A program made the translations under genes and the position numbers. Source: Bacteroidota bacterium (GTDB lineage Bacteria; Bacteroidota; Bacteroidia; Bacteroidales; VadinHA17). From it: a stretch of DNA of 45,011 nucleotides. Position 1 is the stretch's first letter. Every line of letters starts with the position of its first letter. Below the pieces are notes generated by a model. It had not been told where the DNA came from. It worked only from the letters and a program-made list of their open reading frames with translations, and searched no databases. The stretch spans positions 1 to 45,011 of the forward strand of contig DRPN01000181.1 of assembly GCA_011374625.1 (NCBI GenBank). The letters run 5' to 3'. Below, piece after piece: positions 17,436-25,477 of this stretch.

Positions 17436-19778
17436 TCATGAGCGTGTCACCTTAAATCCGATGATCAACATGTCATCCACCTGTTCTTGCACTCCCATCC
17501 ATTCCTCCATGGTTTGTTCAAGAATATCCTTTTGTTTTTTCAGGTCCTCTTTGCTGATCTTTAATAGCAACTCTTTCATCCTGGTATACTTAAATTTCTT
17601 TCCGTTCGGTCCGCCAAACTGGTCGGCATATCCATCCGAGAAAAGATAAATCACATCATTTTCTTCAAGCATTACTTCATGGTCGGCATACTGTGTCTTC
17701 GGATTCTCCAGGTATGATCCGATGGGAAATTTGTCTCCCTTGATTACAATCATCTCTTCATTACGGGCAATCCACAGTGGATTATAGGCACCTGAATAGT
17801 TCAATATGCCTTTTTCCATATTAATTCTGCAAAGGGCCAGGTCCATGCTGTCGCGCAAAGCTCTTTTCTGATACTCCTTAAACATCCTTTCACTGAATCC
17901 TTTATTCAATTCATCCATGATCTCATTGGGTTTGATCTCCGGATTTTCTTTCAGGATCATATTTAGCAGATTGTATCCCAGCAGTGACAAAAAAGCTCCC
18001 GGCACCCCGTGTCCGGTGGCATCCACCGCAGCCACATAAGCATACCTGCCCGATTTTCCTATCCAGTAAAAATCTCCGCTTACAATGTCCTTGGGCCGGA
18101 AAAAGATGAAAATATCTCGGAAAATCTCATGAACATACTTTTCATGCGGCATAAAGGCTCTCTGAATATACCGGGCATACCTGATGCTATCGGTAATTTC
18201 CTTGTTTTTCAATTCAATCTCTTCTTTCTGCCGCCTCAGTATCTCATTAGCTTTCTTTTTCTGTCTGTAATTTCGGAAGATCAGGACAGCAATCAATAAA
18301 ACGAAGACCAGACCTGCAAGGATCACATTACGTTGCAGGTTTTGTTTTTCTATCTCAAGATCCTTTCGGCGCAATTGCTCATCCTTAAGCAACAGTTCTT
18401 TTTCCTTCTGGCGGGTCTGATATTTCGTTTCCAACTCAGCAATCTGCTGATGTATCTGCACATTCATCAAAGTGTCCTTAATCTCCAAGTATTTGAAGAA
18501 ATAATCCAGTGCTTTCTTATAATCCTTTTGTTGCTGATATATTCTGGCGAGTCCCAAATAATCATTCTGGATGAGCCGCAGGATATTCAAATCCCGTGCT
18601 ATCACGAGACTTTTAAAGTAATTGCCTTCTGCCTTTTTCTCTTCTCCTTTTTTCCAATAAGTCTCTCCTATTCTTGAATAACAGGAAGCCATTCCTCTCA
18701 TATCTTCGGTTTGCCTGTATAAGGAAAGCGTTTTGTCAAAGAAACGTAAAGCCGAATCAAGCAGGTTTTGCTTGAAATAGAGTTCTCCCATATTCTCAAG
18801 GGTGGCCGCCACACCCGGGACATTGTTAAGTTCCTGTTCGATGAGCAGTGATCGCGAAAAGTTGGTATCTGCTGCCTCATACTTACCCTGAACAATAAAA
18901 ACATTTCCAAGTTCGCGTAATGTAGCAGCCAGGTGACTTTTGTCTCCCAGTTTCTCTTGTATTCTCAAAGCTTCAAGGTAATATTTTTCAGCCTGTGAGT
19001 AATTGTTCAGCGACTCATAAATTCCGGCTATATTATGATAGGCCCCGGCCATGCCCTGCAAATTGTTGAGATTACTCCACAACGTCGAAGCTTCCAGATA
19101 ATATTTCAAGGCCTCCTGGTAATCGCCCCAAATAGAAAAAATCTCCCCCAGATTGTTCAGCGTATTGGCCATCCATTTTTTGTCTCCCAGTTCTTTTTTC
19201 AGGGTATATGACTCTCTGTAATTCCTGATGGCTTCCGGATACTCTCCCCTGAATTTGTGGATCTCTCCTATGTTGTTGAGTGTATTGGCTATTCCCTGTT
19301 TATCCTCCAGGATTTTTTTCAGCTCAAGCGACTTATTATAATAATCAAGAGCTTTGCTATAATCCCCTTTGCTGCGACACAAAACACCCAGGTTATTCAG
19401 CGTATTGGCAATCCCCTGCTTATCCCCCAGCTCCTGATAAATTTTCAGGGAAGCAAAATATTGCTTCTGGGCATTCGCATAATCTCCAAGGAAAAAATAA
19501 GCTTTGGCAATGTTTTGCAGAGCCAGGGCTTCTTCTTCAGGTTTTTTCACGGATCGGGCCACCCGGGCAGCTTCTTTACCATAATCAATAGCCTTTTTGG
19601 GGTCTGTTGAAAGACTCAGGCGGGTCAATTGGTGCAATATCTCAAGTTTTTTTCCCTTCTTTGAAGCCTTCAGCAGGACCTTAAGACTGTCCGTCTGCAA
19701 TTGTCCCGTACCGGAAGGAGCAAATAGTAACACAGCCACACAGATGCTGATAATTCCTGTAATTTTTTTCATAGACAT
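17436..19778 (-). CDS. TPR-repeat protein with C-terminal SpoIIE/PP2C-type phosphatase
   Basis: Signal peptide, multiple TPRs (ANTLNNLGVLCRSKGDYSKALDYYNKSLEL...), coiled coil + TM, then DIVSGDFYWIG...VAAVDATGHGVPGAFLSLLG. Confidence 0.94.
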   Translation of the reverse strand: MSMKKITGIISICVAVLLFAPSGTGQLQTDSLKVLLKASKKGKKLEILHQLTRLSLSTDPKKAIDYGKEAARVARSVKKPEEEALALQNIAKAYFFLGDYANAQKQYFASLKIYQELGDKQGIANTLNNLGVLCRSKGDYSKALDYYNKSLELKKILEDKQGIANTLNNIGEIHKFRGEYPEAIRNYRESYTLKKELGDKKWMANTLNNLGEIFSIWGDYQEALKYYLEASTLWSNLNNLQGMAGAYHNIAGIYESLNNYSQAEKYYLEALRIQEKLGDKSHLAATLRELGNVFIVQGKYEAADTNFSRSLLIEQELNNVPGVAATLENMGELYFKQNLLDSALRFFDKTLSLYRQTEDMRGMASCYSRIGETYWKKGEEKKAEGNYFKSLVIARDLNILRLIQNDYLGLARIYQQQKDYKKALDYFFKYLEIKDTLMNVQIHQQIAELETKYQTRQKEKELLLKDEQLRRKDLEIEKQNLQRNVILAGLVFVLLIAVLIFRNYRQKKKANEILRRQKEEIELKNKEITDSIRYARYIQRAFMPHEKYVHEIFRDIFIFFRPKDIVSGDFYWIGKSGRYAYVAAVDATGHGVPGAFLSLLGYNLLNMILKENPEIKPNEIMDELNKGFSERMFKEYQKRALRDSMDLALCRINMEKGILNYSGAYNPLWIARNEEMIVIKGDKFPIGSYLENPKTQYADHEVMLEENDVIYLFSDGYADQFGGPNGKKFKYTRMKELLLKISKEDLKKQKDILEQTMEEWMGVQEQVDDMLIIGFKVTRS

Positions 19779-19837
19779 CCTTGCCTGATCCGGAGAACTT
19801 TCCCCATGGCTTAAAGATACGAAAAAAAAGAAAAGCT

Positions 19838-20020
19838 GTTAAACCCAGTTTGCGCAATAGAGATTTCGGAAAAATCTTCTATGCGCACAGGCCGTAAGCC
19901 GTCCCGGGTAAATCCCGACTTAGGAATTCACTGTTTTGGTGAAAAGCCAAAACAGTTGAAATCCTTTGTCGTTCCGCAATAGAAAGCATTTTGGGGTTTC
20001 TATTGGGGAATTTGAATTAA
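19838..20020. repeat. Composite palindromic repeat element (B-type followed by A-type)
   Basis: B-type GTTAAACCCAGTTTGCGCAATAGAG... hairpin 19851-19887; A-type hairpins 19931-19955 and 19974-20008. Homologous copies at 23184 and 33360. Confidence 0.8.
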
Positions 20021-20062
20021 AAAACAGCCTTTTTCTGATTCTGATATGTGTCCCTTTATGAT

Positions 20063-21145
20063 CTAAAAACCAATGCTAATAGTTTCAATGGAAGCAGGGG
20101 GCCAAGGGTTCACATCACTCATATCTATAAACGAGGAAGTAAACTTTGCCGGATCCGGGTTGTCCTTGTCGTTGGAAACAAACCCATTTCCATCAAAATA
20201 CGCTATACCTACAGCGTCACTCACATATGTATCCACAACTTCACCCGGCATATTAGGAAAGAGTGTCATGATCTGCCGTTTCAAGACCTTGTCCATGGAA
20301 TAATCTGACCATATTTTATCCACCGTATTGACTGTTAACACAGGCAACCCGCATAATGCCACCGCAATATTCTCCTTAACATTGTTTTTTGCCTTGAAGC
20401 TCCAGCTTCTTCCTCGTGTCTCCTCGGCAACACTTAGCACATAAGCATTAGGCATGTTAAAGTTTCCATACAGGAAAACCACATCCCCTTTCTGTCCGAA
20501 AAAGACTTTCATCCTTTTCACATATCTTGTGTTCGTTGAATCCAGATTTATCGCACTAACAGTCATGGTCCTGTCATATTTCGGGTCGTCTTCCCCGTAC
20601 TCTACCTTTATGAACGCTTCCCGTTGCTTGTCGGCTCTGTAGTTATAAGCCACCGGATGCAAAATGGCAATTACTTTCAAAGGAGACAGGTTCCACACCA
20701 TCAGAAAAGCATTCCCCATTTTGGCATCTGAGATCAATAATCCATAATCCCATGCCTCTTTCCGGTAAAGGTAATGATTCGTGAACACCATTGTTTTTTC
20801 CTGCTGATCATCAGGACTGATATAGGAAAATGACCCGGGCTTTGTAATAGCCTGAGATTTTACAAAATTTAGTGTATTCTGGATCATTCCTGCAGAACAA
20901 TCACTGATAAAAACCAAGGCACGCAAATGTCGATAAAGATCCTTTCCTGTAATTATATCGCCTGATAAGACCATGCTCTTTTTCTTATCCAGGTCAGGAA
21001 AACTAATAGCACTTGAAACATTCACTTTCACGTTATCCGGGAAAACCGCAGGTCCTTCTTTTTTCTTGCAGCCTCCCAGGCCTCCCAAGATAAATACAAA
21101 AAGAACTCCTGCAATTGCAATAAAACGTATTTTTTTCATCCTCAA
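20063..21145 (-). CDS. Hypothetical lipoprotein
   Basis: Signal peptide with lipobox-like GGLGGCKKK; no family recognised. Confidence 0.75.
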   Translation of the reverse strand: MRMKKIRFIAIAGVLFVFILGGLGGCKKKEGPAVFPDNVKVNVSSAISFPDLDKKKSMVLSGDIITGKDLYRHLRALVFISDCSAGMIQNTLNFVKSQAITKPGSFSYISPDDQQEKTMVFTNHYLYRKEAWDYGLLISDAKMGNAFLMVWNLSPLKVIAILHPVAYNYRADKQREAFIKVEYGEDDPKYDRTMTVSAINLDSTNTRYVKRMKVFFGQKGDVVFLYGNFNMPNAYVLSVAEETRGRSWSFKAKNNVKENIAVALCGLPVLTVNTVDKIWSDYSMDKVLKRQIMTLFPNMPGEVVDTYVSDAVGIAYFDGNGFVSNDKDNPDPAKFTSSFIDMSDVNPWPPASIETISIGF

Positions 21146-21225
21146 TATAAAATTAATTACACAAATGTTTTATACGAAAATCAATGGTATTTGTTTCCAT
21201 AATTCTTGGTTTCATTTGATTTTCT

Positions 21226-21549
21226 TTGCTATCATCTCTGTGCTTTCCTGGTGCAGGGAAAAAACGCTCTTTCCTACTAAAAACAGGACAGGACGAACAC
21301 GCAGGTTCGCCCCTACATCGGGTGGTGCAATGGTTTAAAATAATGACCGCCAATGTATATATTTGTGATGTTAAACAAAACGGGTGGCCGCCATTTCCCG
21401 GGAAATTATGGCAACGGAATTATTATGAACATATTATCTGCCTGTCTGCGTACAGGCACGCACAGGCAGACAATGAAACCGAATTGGATAACATCCGGCA
21501 ATACATCATCAACAAACCATTAAATTGTCAATCTGATGAAAACTATTAA
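21226..21549 (+). pseudogene. C-terminal remnant of REP-associated tyrosine transposase (Y1/IS200-like, RAYT)
   Basis: VVQWFKIMTANVYICDVKQNGWPPFPGKLWQRNYYEHII...NETELDNIRQYIINKPLN is the RAYT C-terminal pattern; the N-terminal catalytic HUH part is absent. Confidence 0.72.
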
Positions 21550-21557
21550 TTCTGAAG

Positions 21558-21719
21558 GTTGGAAACATTCTCGCCATCACCAAAGACACCGATTATCTGC
21601 AAAATCCCGCCAAGCAGGCGCAGGTCAAAGAATACGAAAAACAAATCGACCAGATGGTCTATCAACTCTACGGCCTGACCGAGGAGAAGATCCGGATCGT
21701 GGAAGGGAAAACACAATAG
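21558..21719 (+). pseudogene. C-terminal remnant of a Type IIG-like restriction enzyme/adenine methyltransferase
   Basis: Frame from 21558: VGNILAITKDTDYLQNPAKQAQVKEYEKQIDQMVYQLYGLTEEKIRIVEGKTQ*, matching the usual tail of TaqI/Eco57I-like MTases; no upstream domain and no start. Confidence 0.7.
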
Positions 21720-21757
21720 AGCGCCATGCGAGAGTAACTCGTGAAAATATAAAATTT

Positions 21758-23083
21758 ATGAAGTTATTTTTTAATTTTATTGTTCGTTGTTCCAAATTCC
21801 CCATTATGACAAAAAGAAAAAGTATTTTCCTGTTATTATTATGGTTTTTTTTCTTTCATGTTCTGTCCCAGGAGGTTTCCGTTTATGATCTGCTTAAGGA
21901 GATTCCTGGGGCCGAAGTGAAGAAGATTACACCGGATTCTTTGTACAAAGCGGCCTGGGAGGTAATGATCTCACAACCTCTCGACCACGAACATAAAAGG
22001 AAAGGCCATTTCAAACAGCGTATCTGGGTGTCGTATCTGGATTCTTTGCAGCCGGTAGTGTTTGTCACCGAAGGATATTCCGCCGGCCGGAACTATGTAT
22101 CTGAACTGGCCCGCCTGACCCATGCCAACCAGATCATTGTGGAACACCGTTATTTCGGGAAATCGGTGCCGGATAAGCTTGACTGGCGTTATCTGACCAT
22201 ACAGCAGGCGGCTGCTGACCATCATTATATCTATACCCTGTTTAAGAAGGTCTGGCCCGGAAAATGGATCAGCACCGGCATCAGCAAGGGAGGACAAACC
22301 ACCATGTATTTCAAATATTTTTATCCGGAAGATGCGGATATCTGTGTGCCTTATGTGGGTCCATTGAACTTTGCCGTGGTAGAGCCGCGGATATTTACTT
22401 TTTTGGATACGGTCGGTAGCGATTCCTGCCGGGCAAGAATTCATTCCTACCAGATGCGGATGCTGAAAGAGAGGAAAAAGATCTTTCCCTTGTTTGAAAA
22501 ATATGCTGAAGAGATGGGGTATACCTGGAAGAGAGTCGGCGGAGACAGTGCCGCCTATGAGTATTCTGTCCTGGAATTTCCGTTTGCATTCTGGCAGTGG
22601 GGGTTAAAATGCCGGGATATCCCTGTGGCGGACACTTCGTCAAAGGCTTTGTTCGATTTTTTCAAAAAGGCAAAAATCTTCGATTATTTTTCTGATTTCG
22701 GAATAGGTTATTTTGAACCGTTTTTTTATCAGGCGATGACACAATTGGGATATTATGGATACCGGCCTTCCCGGTATCAGGGAGAAATACGTCATGTCAG
22801 GGACACAACCTTCAGATTTGCGGCTCCCCGGCATGTCCGGTTGAAGTATGACAACCGGATCATGCCTGAGATAGATGCTTTTCTGCAAGATCAGGGGGAT
22901 CATTTTATTTATATCTATGGTGGTACGGATACCTGGTCGGCTACAGCTGTACGCCTTCATGGCAAAGCTAATGCCCTTCAGATCTTTAAACCGCAAGGGT
23001 CGCACTTTACACGTATTGGCAACCTGCCGGAAACACAAAAAAAAGCAGTGATTGACTCGTTGGAGAAATGGCTTAAAGAATGA
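21758..23083 (+). CDS. S28/S37-type secreted serine peptidase
   Basis: Start after the remnants (MKLFFNF, or MTKRKS at 21806) with signal peptide; EGYSAGRN, VEHRYFGKSVP, STGISKGGQTTMYF nucleophile elbow, C-terminal GGTDTWSA and GSHFTRI. Confidence 0.85.
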   Translation: MKLFFNFIVRCSKFPIMTKRKSIFLLLLWFFFFHVLSQEVSVYDLLKEIPGAEVKKITPDSLYKAAWEVMISQPLDHEHKRKGHFKQRIWVSYLDSLQPVVFVTEGYSAGRNYVSELARLTHANQIIVEHRYFGKSVPDKLDWRYLTIQQAAADHHYIYTLFKKVWPGKWISTGISKGGQTTMYFKYFYPEDADICVPYVGPLNFAVVEPRIFTFLDTVGSDSCRARIHSYQMRMLKERKKIFPLFEKYAEEMGYTWKRVGGDSAAYEYSVLEFPFAFWQWGLKCRDIPVADTSSKALFDFFKKAKIFDYFSDFGIGYFEPFFYQAMTQLGYYGYRPSRYQGEIRHVRDTTFRFAAPRHVRLKYDNRIMPEIDAFLQDQGDHFIYIYGGTDTWSATAVRLHGKANALQIFKPQGSHFTRIGNLPETQKKAVIDSLEKWLKE

Positions 23084-23111
23084 GGAATGTCAGGTAAGAA
23101 AGGATGAACTT

Positions 23112-23153
23112 TTTAAATACATATTTAAATAAATATTTAAATATGTATTTAAA
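23112..23153. repeat. Perfect AT-only-type 20-bp inverted repeat with 2-nt spacer
   Basis: TTTAAATACATATTTAAATA-aa-TATTTAAATATGTATTTAAA. Confidence 0.85.
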
Positions 23154-23183
23154 TATGTATATTATTAATGTCTTTTTCTGACC

Positions 23184-23245
23184 GTTAAACCCGGTTTGCG
23201 CAATAGAGCCATTTACAATAACTCTATTGCGCAATTGAGTTAAAC
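23184..23245. repeat. B-type palindromic repeat element
   Basis: TTGCGCAATAGAG (23196-23208) / CTCTATTGCGCAA (23222-23234) perfect 13-bp stem, bounded by direct GTTAAAC repeats; 24/25 match to 19838 copy over GTTAAACCC(A/G)GTTTGCGCAATAGAG. Confidence 0.8.
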
Positions 23246-23277
23246 ATCCCGCAAACATTATACCGAAAATGACAGAG

Positions 23278-23997
23278 TCAGTGTTTCCGGAACATCTTAA
23301 ACCGGATACGGAAAATGACCCATAACAAGGCACAGACGCCAAACAACCAAACCCAAAACATATCCGGGTGAAAAGCGTTGTAAATATTATAATTACGGAC
23401 GATGTCCAGGACGAGAAAAAGACCGGGCACTTCCAGTAAAATATGATATTCGGACTTCAGGACCCTGAAGGCTTGAAAAGGGTGTTCCGGCTTACGATAG
23501 TTCTTGAAACGGGGCAGGAAGGGCGGGGTGTTTTCTGCCCATTGCAGATACTGTTGGCCGAATTTTTTTCGCAGAAAACTCTCTTCGGTAAACATGATCC
23601 TTTCATAATAAAGCCAGTAAACCAGACAGAAGATCAGGATGAACCAGGCCGATTCGGTATAGAGTGCCAGGCCAAGCCACATCAAGAAGTTTCCCAGGTA
23701 GAGAGGGTGCCGGACCATGGAGTACCAACCGCTGGTGTTAAGCACCTCGGCGACCTGTTGTTTGCGGTTTCTGCCTGAAGATCTTTCTCCGGCATGACCG
23801 ATGCTTTGGATCCGGATCAGAAAACCCAACAGGGTTACAAGAAAATATCCCAGGCTTCGGTAAAAAAAGGCAGAATCTTCCCGGTAGGGGTGAAAATACA
23901 GATAAGCCAGTTCGATCAGCAAAAAAAGAACAGGGATCTGTCCCCGGTAACGGAAAAGTTTTTGCCCTGTCTTCTCCCATTCTTCGATTAAAGCCAT
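23278..23997 (-). CDS. Isoprenylcysteine carboxyl methyltransferase / phospholipid methyltransferase family protein
   Basis: Multi-TM; TSGWYSMVRHPLYLGNFLMWLGLALYT and YERIMFTEESFLRKKFGQQYLQWAENTPPFLP. Confidence 0.85.
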   Translation of the reverse strand: MALIEEWEKTGQKLFRYRGQIPVLFLLIELAYLYFHPYREDSAFFYRSLGYFLVTLLGFLIRIQSIGHAGERSSGRNRKQQVAEVLNTSGWYSMVRHPLYLGNFLMWLGLALYTESAWFILIFCLVYWLYYERIMFTEESFLRKKFGQQYLQWAENTPPFLPRFKNYRKPEHPFQAFRVLKSEYHILLEVPGLFLVLDIVRNYNIYNAFHPDMFWVWLFGVCALLWVIFRIRFKMFRKH

Positions 23998-24028
23998 ATG
24001 GAAGGTTTTGTTATTGTTATACAGGCTG

Positions 24029-24036
24029 CAAAGATA
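24029..24036 (-). promoter_or_regulatory. Candidate -7 box TATCTTTG (minus strand) for the 23997 gene
   Basis: CAAAGATA on plus strand; TTG (CAA at 24059) 22 nt further upstream. Confidence 0.45.
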
Positions 24037-24262
24037 ATAATCCTGGTGAAAATGCAGCCAATCATGCTGAGCTTAGCTTATTGATCAACCGGTCTGTGGT
24101 GAAGGATCCCAAACCGTGTCTGTCCTTGCAGGACATCCTGACAGATGAAAGCCCGGGGAAACCGCTAATCCCTTTTTTTGATTTGATGAGAGGTCAAAAT
24201 TTTCAGAGACCGTTTTGGATGAGGTGTAATAAAGAACTTTCGTATGAAGGAATTTCTTCATT

Positions 24263-25477
24263 TTAAAAGCTCCACTTCAGCCGGAGGAATGCCAGCGTGA
24301 GCTTTTGTCGTCCTGCCACATTGTTAAATTCTCCGTTGAAATATTGCATGAAGAAGGAGATATCCAAGTTGTCCTGGATATTGCAGGAAAGACTGGGGCC
24401 CATGAAAAATCCTTTGATGGAAGGATAGTATATTCCGGAAAAAGTTCCTGAAAACAATGGTGTAAAAGGATAAGAGACCTGCCCGAAGATATTAAAATCC
24501 GTGAAAGTGATCTCTTTTACAGTCAGGGGCAGGAAATAAAATTCGGTAAAGTTCAGGTAATTATAATTTACACTGGAATAGAGGAATTCCATCTGTACGA
24601 ACAGGGAATTTCTGAAAGTGTAATCGGTACTGACCGAGCACATGATGTCTCCTCCTTTTCCGAGAGAGGAATCCCTGGGCTGGAACAGGGTCAGTTCACC
24701 GCTGAAACCGGCATTTTTAATATTTCCCGACCATCCGGTACCAGCCACAAGATCCCGGCTGTTTAATACTCCTCCGAAAAACTGCAAATCGTACATCCCC
24801 GGGTTAATACGCAGCATACCGGCCGCAGTGATTTTCTTATCGCTATTTACTTTTACGCCGGCTTCCAGGTTGGAGGAGACGCCGGTATAATACTGAATAC
24901 GGAGGGCGTCACAGCCAGGTTTTTCCGGATAGTCAAAATCGAAGAAAGAGTAAGCATTAAAGATATCATTGGGGTTCCACACCATGGTTTTGCCCCAGTT
25001 GATTCGTTGCCGTCCGGCTCTTAATTCCCAGTTGCCGAAACGGAAATTAGCCCAGGCTCTGTCGATGGTGCTTTCCAGGAGATAGGAGGTGCTGCTGGTC
25101 AGGGTGAAGGAGAGATCCGCCCACCCCTGATCCCGGGTGTAGGTATCTTTATACCCGGGAATTTCCATGGATTTTCCGTACAAGAACCGGTTGCGCACCT
25201 CGATATCGGTGGTGAAATAATCGTTGGCATACCACTTTAATTGCAGCCGGTTGTGGAGGAGGTTGTCATTGATCCAGGAATCATCGATGTGCTGGAACAT
25301 CACGCTTTGCATATTGGTCAGGTAGCCCTGGAACAACAGGTTGTTTTGTCCGGTCTGTGCGGTGACCGGGGGAAACAGAAAAAAGAGAACAAGCAGGGGA
25401 ACTCCCATGCCATGCTTAACCATGAAGGGGAATTGAAAAAACAAAGGGTTTGTCCGGTTATTTTTACTTTTTCTCAT
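24263..25477 (-). CDS. Outer-membrane beta-barrel porin-like protein
   Basis: Signal peptide, LLFQGYLTNMQSVMF, AWANFRFGNWELRAGRQRINWGKTMVWNPNDIFNAYSFFDFDYPEKPG, terminal aromatic LRLKWSF. Start uncertain (25495/25477/25423). Confidence 0.82.
   Translation of the reverse strand: MRKSKNNRTNPLFFQFPFMVKHGMGVPLLVLFFLFPPVTAQTGQNNLLFQGYLTNMQSVMFQHIDDSWINDNLLHNRLQLKWYANDYFTTDIEVRNRFLYGKSMEIPGYKDTYTRDQGWADLSFTLTSSTSYLLESTIDRAWANFRFGNWELRAGRQRINWGKTMVWNPNDIFNAYSFFDFDYPEKPGCDALRIQYYTGVSSNLEAGVKVNSDKKITAAGMLRINPGMYDLQFFGGVLNSRDLVAGTGWSGNIKNAGFSGELTLFQPRDSSLGKGGDIMCSVSTDYTFRNSLFVQMEFLYSSVNYNYLNFTEFYFLPLTVKEITFTDFNIFGQVSYPFTPLFSGTFSGIYYPSIKGFFMGPSLSCNIQDNLDISFFMQYFNGEFNNVAGRQKLTLAFLRLKWSF

Noticed and set aside
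18333-18677. 114-aa plus-strand ORF, hydrophobic
   Set aside because: Antisense of the coiled-coil/TM part of the TPR-phosphatase gene.
19040-19560. Repeated DNA words (e.g. GTTGTTCAGCGTATTGGC-like)
   Set aside because: Explained by tandem TPR coding repeats in the phosphatase gene, not a CRISPR or DNA repeat.
21153-21353. 66-aa minus-strand ORF containing RGEPACSSCPVFSRK
   Set aside because: It is the reverse-strand translation of the REP-like palindrome and transposase remnant, not a gene.
21536-21757. N-terminal extension of the S28/S37 peptidase ORF (first 74 aa)
   Set aside because: This frame reads through the MTase remnant in the wrong frame; the signal peptide only appears from 21758/21806.
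23073-23342. 89-aa minus-strand ORF with IYIFKYIFKYLFKYVFKK repeats
   Set aside because: The peptide repeat is only the translation of the AT palindrome at 23112-23160.
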